From: Thunnus maccoyii | Lineage: Eukaryota > Chordata > Actinopteri > Scombriformes > Scombridae | Direction: 5' to 3' | Assembly: GCF_910596095.1 (NCBI RefSeq) | Contig: NC_056542.1 | Span: 27,658,957 to 27,722,956, forward strand | Length of the DNA: 64,000 bases | Shown here: piece after piece, positions 38,601 through 51,797 of the stretch | How the letters are laid out: every line of letters starts with the position of its first letter | How positions within the stretch are numbered: position 1 is the first letter of the stretch | Notes under the pieces: model-generated | Database searches by the model: none | What the model saw: only the letters and a program-made list of their open reading frames with translations | What the model was told of the DNA's origin: nothing | Position numbers and translations under genes: made by a program

Positions 38601-40916
38601 TTGTCAGCACCACACTCTATCTGGTGCCAGGGAGGGTCCCAGCTTGTACCCAGACCTTGTTTTTTAATAAAGCTAGTCAGTGGTGGCAAGATGAGAAGAT
38701 AACATTTAATTAAACACTTTAATTTCCACTTTCAGTGTTTTTTATACAACCTGTCTACTGCTTTTGTTAATCTAAAGCATTATAAATAATATTTGTTGAG
38801 AATGTCACTTGTAATTATTACTATACACTTATAAGTGTATTGGGATGCACTGTCTATGCATGTGTAATGCATAAGCTGGATAAAAAGGCCACACAGAGAC
38901 ATTCATCTACACCTGCTTCTTTCAAGGACTGATTCAATTTTCAGGACAGCCACTGGACAGTTTCTTTTATAGCAAAAAAGATGAAAAGTACGCTCACTCT
39001 CTTCTCTATCCATGTGCTGATAGAAATAGCAGAGGACAACAATGGATTCCATCTGGTGCTCTGGCATCCAGGACACACAGACACCTACGTAAACACACAT
39101 GAAGTACAAACACAAAGAGGCAGGGCTGGCATGCTTGTCAGCACAGAAGGAAGACCTCTCTCAGGTTGAAGAAAAGAAGCAGAGATTCACTGTTGGTAAA
39201 AAAAACAAAAAAAACAAACAATAATACAAATATTGGCTTGTGCACCTATGCTGAGCTAAGAGCCACAGTCCACGGCTTCAAACTTTATAGTCTCCTGATT
39301 AGAGTCCATTCAGTGCAGTGTGTCTGTGAATGTGAGGAAACATGAAAATAAGGTTGTTGATAAGGTTGTTTATGTTCAAAATAGGAAAAACAACCTTTGC
39401 AAAGCTGAAGATGAATCATCACCCAAGGCTGGTATTGTGTAGTTCATTGTTAGTGGTACTGCTAGTGTTGTCCAATAGGTAACTTGCTTAAGTCCAAAAC
39501 AGTCTTCAAAGTTGAAATTGATTCTGTTGGTGTCTCTCAATCTTGCAAAACCTTACCATATGATGTTGTAATTTGAGGGAGACAAAGAGGCAAAGGTGAC
39601 AGATGCTTATTCTTACTTCACAAATATTCACAAGCCAGCAGAAGTCTTATTACATGCGCCTCCAAAGAAATTGGAATAAATTAACATAAGATAATGGTAA
39701 TTTTTGCACCATATGACTAAATATCAGTTGTCTGCAGTATGATAAATGATATGTTCAGACATGGTCATATGGTCAGATATTGTATGGTCTACATACTATA
39801 CCATTGTGTTTGACTTGGCTATATAATGAGGCAAAATGCAACAAATACAAGATGACTGAAATGTCAACAGTAATCACAGTCTTCCAATGTAAGTGTGTTT
39901 TAATTAAAGGAAAGAAAGTAGGAAGTAGAAAATATTTTTTTTCTGTTAAGGTGTTGTTAAAGACCTTTCTGAGGGACCAGATGTCAATACAGTGCAGTAC
40001 ATTTTACTGGACATTTTAATTCAAAAAATAAGTAAAGCTTTTCACTTACATGTATTTGTGGGCTTGACCTGACATTGTGATTGGCTGACAAGTATTCAGA
40101 TATACCAGTAGATCATTATAAAGCACTCTTACCCCATCTCTAACAGTGCAACTTCAACAGTTTATCCTTTTCACACCTGAAACCTAGCAACATGTTAACA
40201 GCCAACAGTTTTTCTTTCGGGTGAAAATAGATTATAAGCACATGATCATTGTCATCTATTGGCTTTGAATTTCTGTGTGAAGTCAGTCATAAGCTTTATG
40301 ACTCTTTAACACTGTAAAGCTTGGTAGTCTTGGCAAGAGGTAGGAGTTTTTAATGTTGGTACAGAGAAATAGTACAATCGGTCAAATCAATAGAACAAAT
40401 GTGGAATAGCACCAAACAGAAGTCTGATGTGTTAGATGCTCAGGCATTCAGACTAAGTCCAATATGAGTACAGCTTCTGTTTTGTAAAGGCCTCTCTATT
40501 TGTGTTTTGCACATTTTTTATGAACATATTGTAAATCATTGAGTCACATTTCTAGTTTTTATGCCTGTGTGTGTGTGTAAATACTGCATGAATTTATTAT
40601 ATGAACTGTGTGCGGGTGCATTGTGTTGCTCATATGTGTGTGTTTGGGGGGGGTGAGCTTGTGTGGCCTTGTGTCTGGTACTAACTCATCCGGCTGTTAA
40701 TTGTGTTAGCACCGCAGCTGTTTGCATTGGCCAGATTGAGAGCAGCGCTACAGGGCCCTTCTGCTTCTCTCCACTGGGATGAGCTTCCAGACCTCCTCAT
40801 TCCCACTGATCCCAACCAAGCTTTTCATTTTTTTTTTCTCTCTGTCTCATTCTGTCTCTCCCTCTTTTTCTGTCTCACTCATTTCCACCCTCTTCTTCCC
40901 TTTTTTGCTTTATAGT

Positions 40917-40947
<31 letters not shown>

Positions 40948-43900
40948 CTCCGGTAAAGTGACAGACTAGTTAGCAGAACAAGAGGGAGACATTCCTTCAC
41001 ATGTTGTTCATTTTTAGGACTGGCGAATAAATGACATATGTGCTTTCCACCATCCTCACCCCTCCTCCCAGCCTTCCCCATGTGTCTGCACAAAAAGGGC
41101 ATAAGAGACAGAGCTTGTGTCAGTATGTAAGGGTGTAGGGGTGACTTTGGGCTCCTCCAGACCTCCTGGTTATGACCTGTGTTGAGGGCAGGTGGTTGGC
41201 CATCTCTCCCCCGGCCATGGGCATCCGTACTTGGGTCACATGTCAGCGTTTCTTAGAGAGATCACTCAGTATAAGTAAATTCCTCTATATTTATTTATCT
41301 AAATTGCAAATGCTTTTGTAAATTTATATACTACAGCTTTTATTGTAAAAGTTTTATTTTCAAAGTTAACTTCGATTATAAATCAGTGTAGAGGAACACA
41401 CTAGTCACGTCTGTGTTCCACCATCAAACAGAAAAAAACAGAAATCTTGAATAGCTGTGAATATTATTGCAGTGTTTAAGTAGTAATAGATTATCATCAT
41501 TATCAGATTGGTACCAGCCATCTGCAGTGTGGAAGAATTGGTGACCAGCATCTTTAAAAATATCCTGTCAACCCAAGAAGGACACCCTGTTTGACTCTTT
41601 TAAAGTGACTCAAAGACCTGAAGGGCCTGAAGACCTCTAGTGTAGACCATGAAGTACCAGTAAAGGACCTCCATAGTACCATTAAAGGAGTTAACCCACC
41701 ACCCAAACCCCCGGCCCTCTGAACATCCTCAACATTTGACTGATGGTTTCCCAAACCAGAAATGTTGCCTCTCAGAGTGTGCTGTGCCTGTCAGACCAAC
41801 CTGTCCCCTGGTTATGTGGCAGGCTCGGCCCAACAGGTTGCAGTGGCTCTAGTCTTGGCTGCCCATCTGCCCCTGGCATCTGTCCTAACATCTGCTTCAC
41901 TGTGGACGGCCAGGGGACGGACCCAAGGAGAGCCTCCCCTCTAAGCTCTCTGGCATTAATGTCCAGGATGGTCTAGCCTGCTTTGCCAACAGAATGCTCA
42001 GCAAAAAGTCAAGGAAATAAATTACCTGACAGTCAATTATTCTTATCTTCGTTCTGTGTGAAGTACTTTGCCTTGTAATGGACCCCTGTATTCTCCCATC
42101 CAACAAAGATTGGTGTAAATTCTTTGGTTAAATTGGCTCTTCATTTTATTGGGTTGTCCCTTGTCTAAGAGTTCCTGGCACCATAAATTGTTATTGAATA
42201 TCTATGAGGTCACTTTAAAATACAGAATTATTGAAAAACAGCACAAGGACAGGATCTAATATAATACATTATTTAATATAATAAATCATAGGATACTAAA
42301 GAGGATACTAAAGAAGAGATAATAGGTGGGTAACTAAAGGTTGAAACAAGGAGAGGGTCTTAAAGCTATTTTCACACATTTATTTACAGTTTATCTGGAA
42401 ACAGACGGTCAACCTGATAAGGCTTTAAGCAGACGTGATCTTTCCAACAGTCAAAGGGAATTCTTGGGGGCAACTCAAAGCAGAGACTTATTGTTTCAGT
42501 GGCCAACTGTGGTGCACCATCTAGAATGATCTACATTACCAGTCAAAAGTTTGGACACACCTTCCTATTCACTAGAATGAGAAAGTGTCCAAACCTTTGA
42601 CTGGTACTGTACATTGACTCAGTCTTTACCAGAATACGTTAACACACTGATTAGTTTTCTTTATTAGAGGTGTCATATGCAACATTCAGCCCCACTAGAT
42701 GCAACACTAGAACACCAGCATCAAAACAAATGCTTACATTGTTTATTCAAATTCAAATTTGGAAGAAAAAAAAAGAAAGAAAGAAGCATCTGAACACACG
42801 GCTCACAAAACTTAGATTGTTTTTTTTGTGTACAAATCATTGAGTCTTTTTCTTTGTTAGAAATTTACTCCCACCTTAATGTTGTTTGCCTGTTATCACT
42901 GTTTGTACAAGTCTGTAACTTTGTTTAAACAACTGTAAGCAAAAACTTTCCAGGTTCGGTGTCTTGCTCAAGGACACTTCGACATGTGGACAGGGGCAGC
43001 TGGGGATTGAACTGCCAACCCTGGAATTTCATTTGTACTTTTATTTTGTTTTTCTCCAGGGCACCACGTTTCAAGGGCTACCAACAACAGGACAGCCAGG
43101 AGCTTTTGCACTACTTACTGGACTCCATACGAGTAGAGGAAACTAAAGTGAGCTTACATATACACACATGCCCCTTTCACACATGCACTCCAACCCTGAA
43201 CATATCTAGACATTACCTGGAGGATCTGATGTGAGAATGCAAATGTCCGAATCAGTTGGACCAGACAGTAAAGTTTACCTGACAGCTCCCGAGTACAAAG
43301 TCTGTGTAATGTCCGATTGAGCGCAGTAGTGTTTCTCCTGCTGGTCTATGGGGAAATGCTTTTTGGGCCACAGGGGAATTTTTCACTGCAATACCGCGAG
43401 TGGCCACTGGGCAAAATTGGAAGTAAGGCTGAGCGACAGTGACGTATCCAGTTCCTATTATACAACCATGGTCATCTTTGATGTGCTGTTAACAAAACAC
43501 TGCGATATCCGCAGTGTACTTTTTGTATCATGTCCTGCCTCCTGCACACTCTGCCCTGGCGCCACCCCTCACCTAAACCAAACAGAGTATTTCCAGTGGG
43601 TGAGAACGCGCCTGACACGGACAATCTCCTTATGTGTGCTACATGTGTGAAAGGGCAACTCTAGACAATGTCCGAGCCTGATTCTCCAGACATTGTGCGG
43701 AGTTTCTATGAGAAAGGCTATGCTTTTTCCAAGTCCACAAAGACTTTTTGTCGTGTTCTATTGAAAATTGCTAAAGTTTTACTTTTTGTGACAGAAGGTC
43801 CCTCGAATCTGTATAAAGTACTCCCTGTATTCGTGTGTTTAAGAAAAGTTCCTTTACAAATGCATTCAGACAATTTGATAATAGAAAATGTGCAAAAAGT

Positions 43901-46900
43901 CAAGAAACTGCATGTACTTGCAATACCTGAGCAATGCAGGCAAACCATGGTTTTATAACTGGCTGTCATTTTTTTTTGTGGCTAATTTTATTCATTAATT
44001 TATTAAGTATTGATATTTTCAAATGTAGAACTGGACTGCTAGAAAACAAACTATTGCAAAAACAAATCAATAGACAAAAAGGACTGAAAAGAAAAGTATG
44101 ATCAGTGGGACACACTGTTATATTTGAAGGCCATTAGTGTGAACACCAGGTCAAACACTGTAATTGCTGTTACAGCCCTCTCAGTCCTTCACAATTGCTT
44201 TATATTTTGTATTACAGTAAATATCTTATCCAGTGTACCCTGTGTTCAGTTCTTTGTTTGTGGGTGGCTGCAACCCAATGTCTTCGTTTTGCTTGGCCAG
44301 ACAGTTTTTGTGTTTTAACCTTATGGTGCCATGTTTTTGGCAAATACACAGCACTCCCGCCCCCACCCCTTCACAGGGCAATTAGGAGACCCCACAGCAG
44401 CCCTTTGCAGGGCTGAGCCGGCCCCCGTGGCCCCACCAGTGGCTACGTGAACCTAGGAGGAGAAGTTAGCGGGTGTGTTTAGTGGTCAGCCCCGGGCCCA
44501 GGAGGGGCCGCAGTCTGGGCTCCCCTGCTCCCATTCAAACTTGTGAACACTGACAGTTGTGCCACTTAGGGGACTTGCAAGTGGCACGACCGGCATCATT
44601 GTGTGATCTTGGGAAACCCACAGCTGCTGAATGGGCTCCAGGGCCGTCCCATTGTGCTTGAGGGTCACCCACCGCCCCCTCCTACACACACACAAACACA
44701 CATTCATCAGCCATCTCCCAATCCAATCAAGGAGGCATAGAGGGAGGGGTACGGCCTGCTCTATTCATCCACTCAGAAACTCATTTATTCAGCCAAGCAC
44801 ATTCAGAGATACAGTGGCATTTTAGCCACGTTGTTGGATAATTTTTAAAATGAACACACACATTATACCAGTTACTAACTTTTTTAATAAAAATGATGTA
44901 CCGTATATTTAAGTATTATTGATAGCTTGTTCTCAAGCATCACATAAACATATTTTCTTAAACCAACAGTGGTTAAGTCATACCTAGAGAGCGTGTGTAA
45001 ACCCAATGATCTTGAACTGAATTTGAAATAACACATAAACACAGTCTAGTTTATATACACACACTGTCCTTCGTGAGTGTGTGTGCATCAGAGGGAGACT
45101 GTTTGTTTTGCAGTGGGTGTCACCAACCTTTTAGAGGCCCTAAGTGTTTGTGTTGATTGGCCATTAGTATCAGAGATCTAAATATGCTAATTTGGCCGCA
45201 GCCAATTATCACCAATTAGCTGAGACGGTAGGTATTACTCTCTCAGGGCATGGACTGTCCTTCTTTACCCCATCTTCATTTTTGTTTCCACCCCTGCACC
45301 CGTGTACCAGCAACCCTCTCCACTCCCCCCAACAGCCCCCCTCCCACTGCCCATCCTGTGTGGGACAGTGCACGCTGTTATTTGGGGAGTGAGAGTGGGG
45401 GTTACTGGTAATTAATTAGTAGGAGAGCTTCAGCCTGGTTTGACTGTGCTGACTGAGTGGGGTGCAGGCTGGCCGGGGCTGGGATTAACAGGGCTTTTTG
45501 ACCTAAATAGCCAGTCCAGTGCGTGGGTCCCGGGACAATGGGGGATGACTGGTCTCGACTGCAGACATAGACCATGGCCAATTATCTATTGATTGGTGCT
45601 TTACTGTGGCTGTGCCTCTTCACAGCTCTCTCACCAACACACTCACTGACCATGTCACCTTCAATCAGAGGGCCCCATGGAGAACTTATATACACACACA
45701 CACACACACAAGGATGCAGAGTTAATGAAGAGTTTTACATGTTAACAGTTTTAGACAAGCACAATAATTATTTTACACTGCTTGCTTATACACACACACA
45801 TGCTTATAATAGATATAACTGTCAAACTGAGCTGTAGCCTAGACTGTGATATTTCACTAATGGATGTAATCAAGAAAATTCAAGAAAAACACAAAAAAAC
45901 CCACATCTATTTTGCATCTAAGAAAATGACTTTAAGTCTGCATTATTTCATTATTTTGTGTTTGATGTTTCCAGAGGGTGAAGGCAGGCATCCTGAAGGC
46001 TTTCAACAATCCCACAGAGAAGACAGCAGATGAAGAGACCAAACGCCAAGTTAAAGGTTCATACGCACGCCGCACTAGACAGACAGCCAAGATCAATAGT
46101 CCCATCTTGTGGCAGCTAATGGAAATACAATTACTGATCAGCCACAGAGCAATTTGATGGAGGAAAGGGAATTATGCCCTTTGTTAGACAGAATTTAAGA
46201 GACATTATCAAGGAAGACATTCATGTAGCCTTTAGTCCACATCCCATTTTTTAGATACTAGTGACTAGTATAACCAAAATGTTTTAATGGAGAACATTGG
46301 CAGGAGGAACATAGTGTTTATGAATCATGGAATTCATATCATAAACTTATAAAATTGGTAACACCTAAATTTAATTAAACATTGCTGACACGTGTAATTA
46401 ATCGAAAATTATGTTTCTCTTTCCCACCAGCATACGGGAAGGAAGGTGTGAAGATGAACTTTGTTGACTCCATCTTTGTAGGCGAGCTGACCAACACCAT
46501 TATGTGTGAAGAGTGCGAGCATGTAAGTGTGTGCGTGGGTGAACTATAGAAAAGGATCCGATTGGTCAACGTGAACCAATCAGGCTTGTCCTCATAACAC
46601 AGCTCAGCGTGGTATTCTCAATGGAACACGTATGAGGCACAACAAGGTCGACACTTTCTCCCTCCAACCTTGTATTCAGACACAGTTTGCTTCTGAATCC
46701 AAGTGTAACCCTTTTACGCTTTGTCGCGAAACTATTTTATAATATTTATTTTCATTTTGCTGCTTCTTTAAAAGATGGCTGCTGGAAGTACAACAGATAG
46801 CCAGACAATTTCCAGCGACACTGGCGTCACACTCGTAAATTGTCATATATTTGTCATTTGAAGTGAATAACAACCAGCTGTTACATGCAAGGCACATCTC

Positions 46901-49900
46901 CGAACCATAGGACAATCCTCAACTATAAAATAAGTCAGAGGACGCAGACCAGATGTATTAAAAAAAAAAAGAAAACAACAACAACAACAAATAAAGCACT
47001 TCAAGGACCAGCGCGACACCAGCTGTTTGCAGCAGGCATTTACTATAAATGTGGGAGCTCAGGGTTGTTAACAAAGCAAATGCCATTGTGCAAAGAATAT
47101 CATTGAAGGTAGAGAGCACCAGGTGTGGAGCTGGAGAGGAAAAGCAGAGTAAACAGCCCCTTCTCAGATTTCCTCCCAGACCTGTTTGAAATCCGCAGCA
47201 GAAGTTAGCAACTGGCTGTGATTTTGACTATAAAGGAAGTTGATACATGTATATGGTGGCACTGACCGACATGCTGATTTCTTTTTCAGATCTCCACAGT
47301 GAAGGAGGCTTTCATAGACATTTCTTTACCCATCATAGAGGAGAGGGTGAGCTGCTACAATTGCTCTTTAGAAAATGACTGTAAATAATGTAGAGGATGA
47401 TGATTAACACTTTCATACAGTGTGAATAAGTTTATGAGTAATACTACAGATATAGCCAAATCTTTTAGGGCTCCACTGATGATGATGATGATTATTTTTT
47501 GTGCTCAGATATCGAAACCGTCCAACCCTGGCAGGCTAGGGAAGGGCAGCCGGGAGCAAGACGCCCACGCGACTCACAGCGAGCAGGTTCTTTCTGCAGC
47601 ACACTCTGTCAACAGAAACACCAGGAAGCTCAGTGGACAGGTGTGTATGTAGAGAACGCACTGGCACAAGAGTTGCTGTGCATGCTGATTATTTGAAAAG
47701 TGATTCTCGATTTGCTATTTGTATCCACACATCTCATAAAGTTAATTATATTGTGAGGTTGTTTGTATTTTTTCTTTTTTTGTCTTTTGTTTTTTTCTTT
47801 CTTCTATTTCTGTTTCATCCTAGTTCTATTTTTTCTCTATTGTCTTCAAACACATACACATTTTTAGCAATGTGCAATGCCGAGGCTAAAAGCAGACATT
47901 TATTTTATCTCAGTTTCTTTTTTTTTCTATTGTGATATTCAAGACAAAGCGTGGCTCTTTAGATTCTACAAAGCAAAATTCTCATTGTGGCTCTTCAACC
48001 AATTAAAATACAAAGGAATTATATGACGGCAGAAGAAATGGTGTAATGGTGGGTAAGTTCATAGCTGATGATCTTCTTCAGATGTGTTAATATTAGTACA
48101 TGTACTGTATCTATCAAATTTGATTCTTACCCTTTCACATCAAATGTCTTTCCACAAAAAACATTGTAATGTTTCTTCATAACTAACATTATGGAAATTT
48201 TCCATGTTGACTGTTTTCAATTATTACTGGACTGTGATGGATAGAGCCACAATGCTTGCACAGTATTTGGCATCTGACACACCAGACAAGGCATCTCAGG
48301 AATGTTTCTATGAGGTACAAGGCAAGAGGTTGTTTACTGTTACATCATCCTCAGTGCAGCTTTCTCATTTTGGTTTCTAGCTTTAGCTTTACAAAAGTAG
48401 AGTAGCTCATTTAACAGAATTCATTTCAAAATGATCTCTGTATTCAAGATACAGCATTTAAAGCATCACTTTCTAGTCTTTGTGAAAAACTTCATAAAGA
48501 ATGTTTGAATGCCTCTTACATGCCTTTACTGAGATGTAAACAGAAACTGTTATTAACTGCTCTTCTCAAACATGACACTATCATGTTAAACTTTCAGTGC
48601 ATTAAAGTGCATGTCTGAAAGAGGTTAACATGTCCATTTCTTCCCCAGAAACAGCAAGGGAGGAGGTCTTCGAGCTCTGTGGAGGAGAAGGGGGCAGGCT
48701 GTGGTGCGGAGCGTCCAGAAGAGGAGGGGGTGGCGGGTGGATCGGCCCGCGGTGTCACAGTTTGCAAGATGGCCGCTGCTGGCAGCCTCTCAGATGGCAG
48801 TGAAAGAGACTCAGGTCCTCAGGACAGCAGTAACGATGCCGACAGCGAGGCTTCGGAGAGCGAGTGGGCCCCACACACCTCCTCCTCCAGCCACGTCCAC
48901 AGTCAAATGTCATCTACTCTCACTCCATCCCCTACACCCATCTCCACCTCCTCACCCTCACCCTCACCATCCTCCTCCACTAGGCAGGGTGGTGCTGTAG
49001 AGCAGCTCGTTTCTGCAGTGTCTAAGGTCAACCTGGGCTTCACTCCTGGGGACTGCTCGCCTTCCACGCACTGTTCTCCAGAGGAGTCGGGAGAAATGCA
49101 GTCGCGAGATAATCTCCACCATCAACACCACCAGGGGGCGTTCCAGGCACTGTCCCACAGTTATACCCCCAGCTCCAAGGAGTGCTCCATCCAGTCCTGC
49201 CTTCACCAGTTTACCTCTGTGGAACTACTGATGGGCAACAACAAGCTGCTGTGTGAGAGCTGCACCGAACGCAGACAGAAGCAGCTGCGCAAGAGCAGCT
49301 CAGCTGGTAAGACAAAACATCTGGAACCACGCTGCAAAGAAGTTTGAGGAAGAGCAAAGAGTCAGTGTTGTTCACCTGCAAATGATTGATATGGTGACAT
49401 GACATTGCTGTGTTTTTATGTGTGTTTCTGTGTTGTTGGCTTAGATAAGAAGGTGGAGAAGATTTACACCAGCGCTAGGAAGCAAATGTTGATTTCCTCG
49501 CTGCCTCCTGTCATCACACTGCATCTCAAACGCTTCCACCAGGTTAGCAGCCACACACAGACTTTTGATTGTTCTCCATGTTATCATGGAGATATTTAAA
49601 TCCTGTTATATATGATCCAGTTGTGTGTGACGGTATGAGGGTCGTGTTGTGGTCTACAAGCCTAAATGTTCATGTACTACGGTTCTGTTTTTGTATTTTA
49701 AGGCAGGGATGAACCTACGAAAGGTGAACCGCCATGTTGACTTTCCGCTGATCCTGGATCTGGCTCCGTTCTGCTCGGTGACCTGCAAGGTACCACACTA
49801 GTCCAAACTGGAAAAATACTAGTTTTCTTCATATTTCTTACTCAACATTTCTTCTATTCTTCCTCAGTAGTTCAGTTTGTAATGAATATCCTTAGTTGGT

Positions 49901-51766
49901 ACTGTAGAGACCTTCGTAATTTTCCTTTTTTGGCTTTGTTTCCCTGTTTGCTAATTTTTTTTCTCATTTTTGCTAGAACCTGGCAGCCGGTGAGCGCGTC
50001 CTTTACAGCCTGTATGGGATTGTGGAGCATAGCGGCTCAATGCGGGGGGGCCACTACACCGCATATGTAAAAGTGCGTGCTCCCCAGAGGAAAACAGAAC
50101 AGCACCACAGAAAGCTGTCAGGTCAGAGTTCGACTCTCTTAAGCTCTTTTAAGACCTTTTATCTTTATTCTGTGTTTGTGTGCAGTTCATGAAAGCGGTC
50201 AGTGTTTGTGCAGCAAATGCCTCACTCCTTGTGACCTTGAAGACGTCCTCTACAAAGGGCAGCATGAATGGAGGTGTTTATGTTCAATACATCGATGTTG
50301 TTTTCTCTTTTTATTTCTCTCTTCTTCTTAAGGAAGATGCCCAGATTTACAAAATAGGGCTGAAAGGTTGTTGAAAAATCAAGCAAGCAGTTGCCCTTGC
50401 TGCTAACAGGCTAAAGCATAACTTGACTTATTGTAATTGGAGCCATTGGTTGTTTATGACAGAAGGGTCAAACCTGTGGCCTTAATGACTGCTCATAGAC
50501 TTTGGTTCAGTCACATGATATGCAATATGTACCCGCTGTAACATCTACATTATTTTTTCATCTTTAGGTTTAAAAAAATCTTCACTTCAACATTTCCCTC
50601 CATTGCCCCCCAGCTGCCTCACTTAAAAATATTAAGTTAAATAGTTGCAATTGAACTTAATATTTCAGGGTTCAAAAATGTAACAAAGGCTGTAACAGAT
50701 TGTCATGTTTTGTTCCATGTCACTAATCAGTTGCATCTTTTGAAGCAAACATGTTGGCAGCATTATTGGTTTCCAAGATTCTGCTGTCCAAATGAATGAT
50801 TCCAAGCTAATTGTAATTTTAAAACTTACAAAATTTGTTTCTTAAGTTATGAAGAGTTGTCGTATTTAAAGCATATTAGTGGAGCACAGTTTATAGCATT
50901 GAAAATCATTGTAGCAGATGTGTCTAAAACATGCATTTCTATTGGCCCAAAAAGACACACAATTAAGTATTATCCAAAAAAAGCCAACATCTAGTAGACG
51001 AGCTTAAGGTGCTTGTGCTGCAGTTTCACCACCATAGGCACCACTCCACACAGGAGTCTCGACTGTTTACAAAGGTGAGAAACATGCCATTTAGCTAAAC
51101 TGCAATCGTCATCGTTGAATGAAAATAGAACGTAGGAAAAGATAGTTTAGTGTATGTTGAATGAACCTGCTTGGTCCACTGACTCCAGCTAAAGTTGATT
51201 TGTGAGTCAACGTTAGCTAATTGATCTGCTTTTGAAGATATGATTATTCAGTCCTGTATAACATTACAACTACACCAGCTAGTAACGCTATTGAGAATAG
51301 CTACCACTAGAACCTGTGCCTAAAGTAAACAGGTGGGATTAGATAGTTGTTATGAGGCCATTTCATTCGTCCAAATTATTTGTACTTCGTTGGAATTGTC
51401 AGACTTTGAAGATGCCTTGTGAATAATGAGAATAACAACCCTCAGGTTCAACATTGTTTCACCAGGTTTAATTATCCAAATCATATTGTGATGTTTTGTC
51501 AGGCTATTTCATTTATATAAATTGTTTGTCCTTGTTTGACCTTGAAGATGGCCTAGTAGCCTGCAGCCTACTACCATTTTAGGCTACATAATGTATCCTG
51601 ATCCACCCATTTATATACTGTTCTTGATGCATTCTTGGTTTATAGCACCCTCAATCTAACTAATCTAGACTAGTGCAGGTGGTTGTTTTGTGACTTAATC
51701 CAAGAGGTTAGGTGGTGTAGAAATGCAGGAAATTTGTTTTCTGGGAGTGGACCCCCAGACACCCCC

Positions 51767-51797
<31 letters not shown>

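Noticed and set aside
42953-43026. Possible tRNA gene from the B-box-like sequence
   Set aside because: The A box and cloverleaf are missing and the rest matches a dispersed SINE body.
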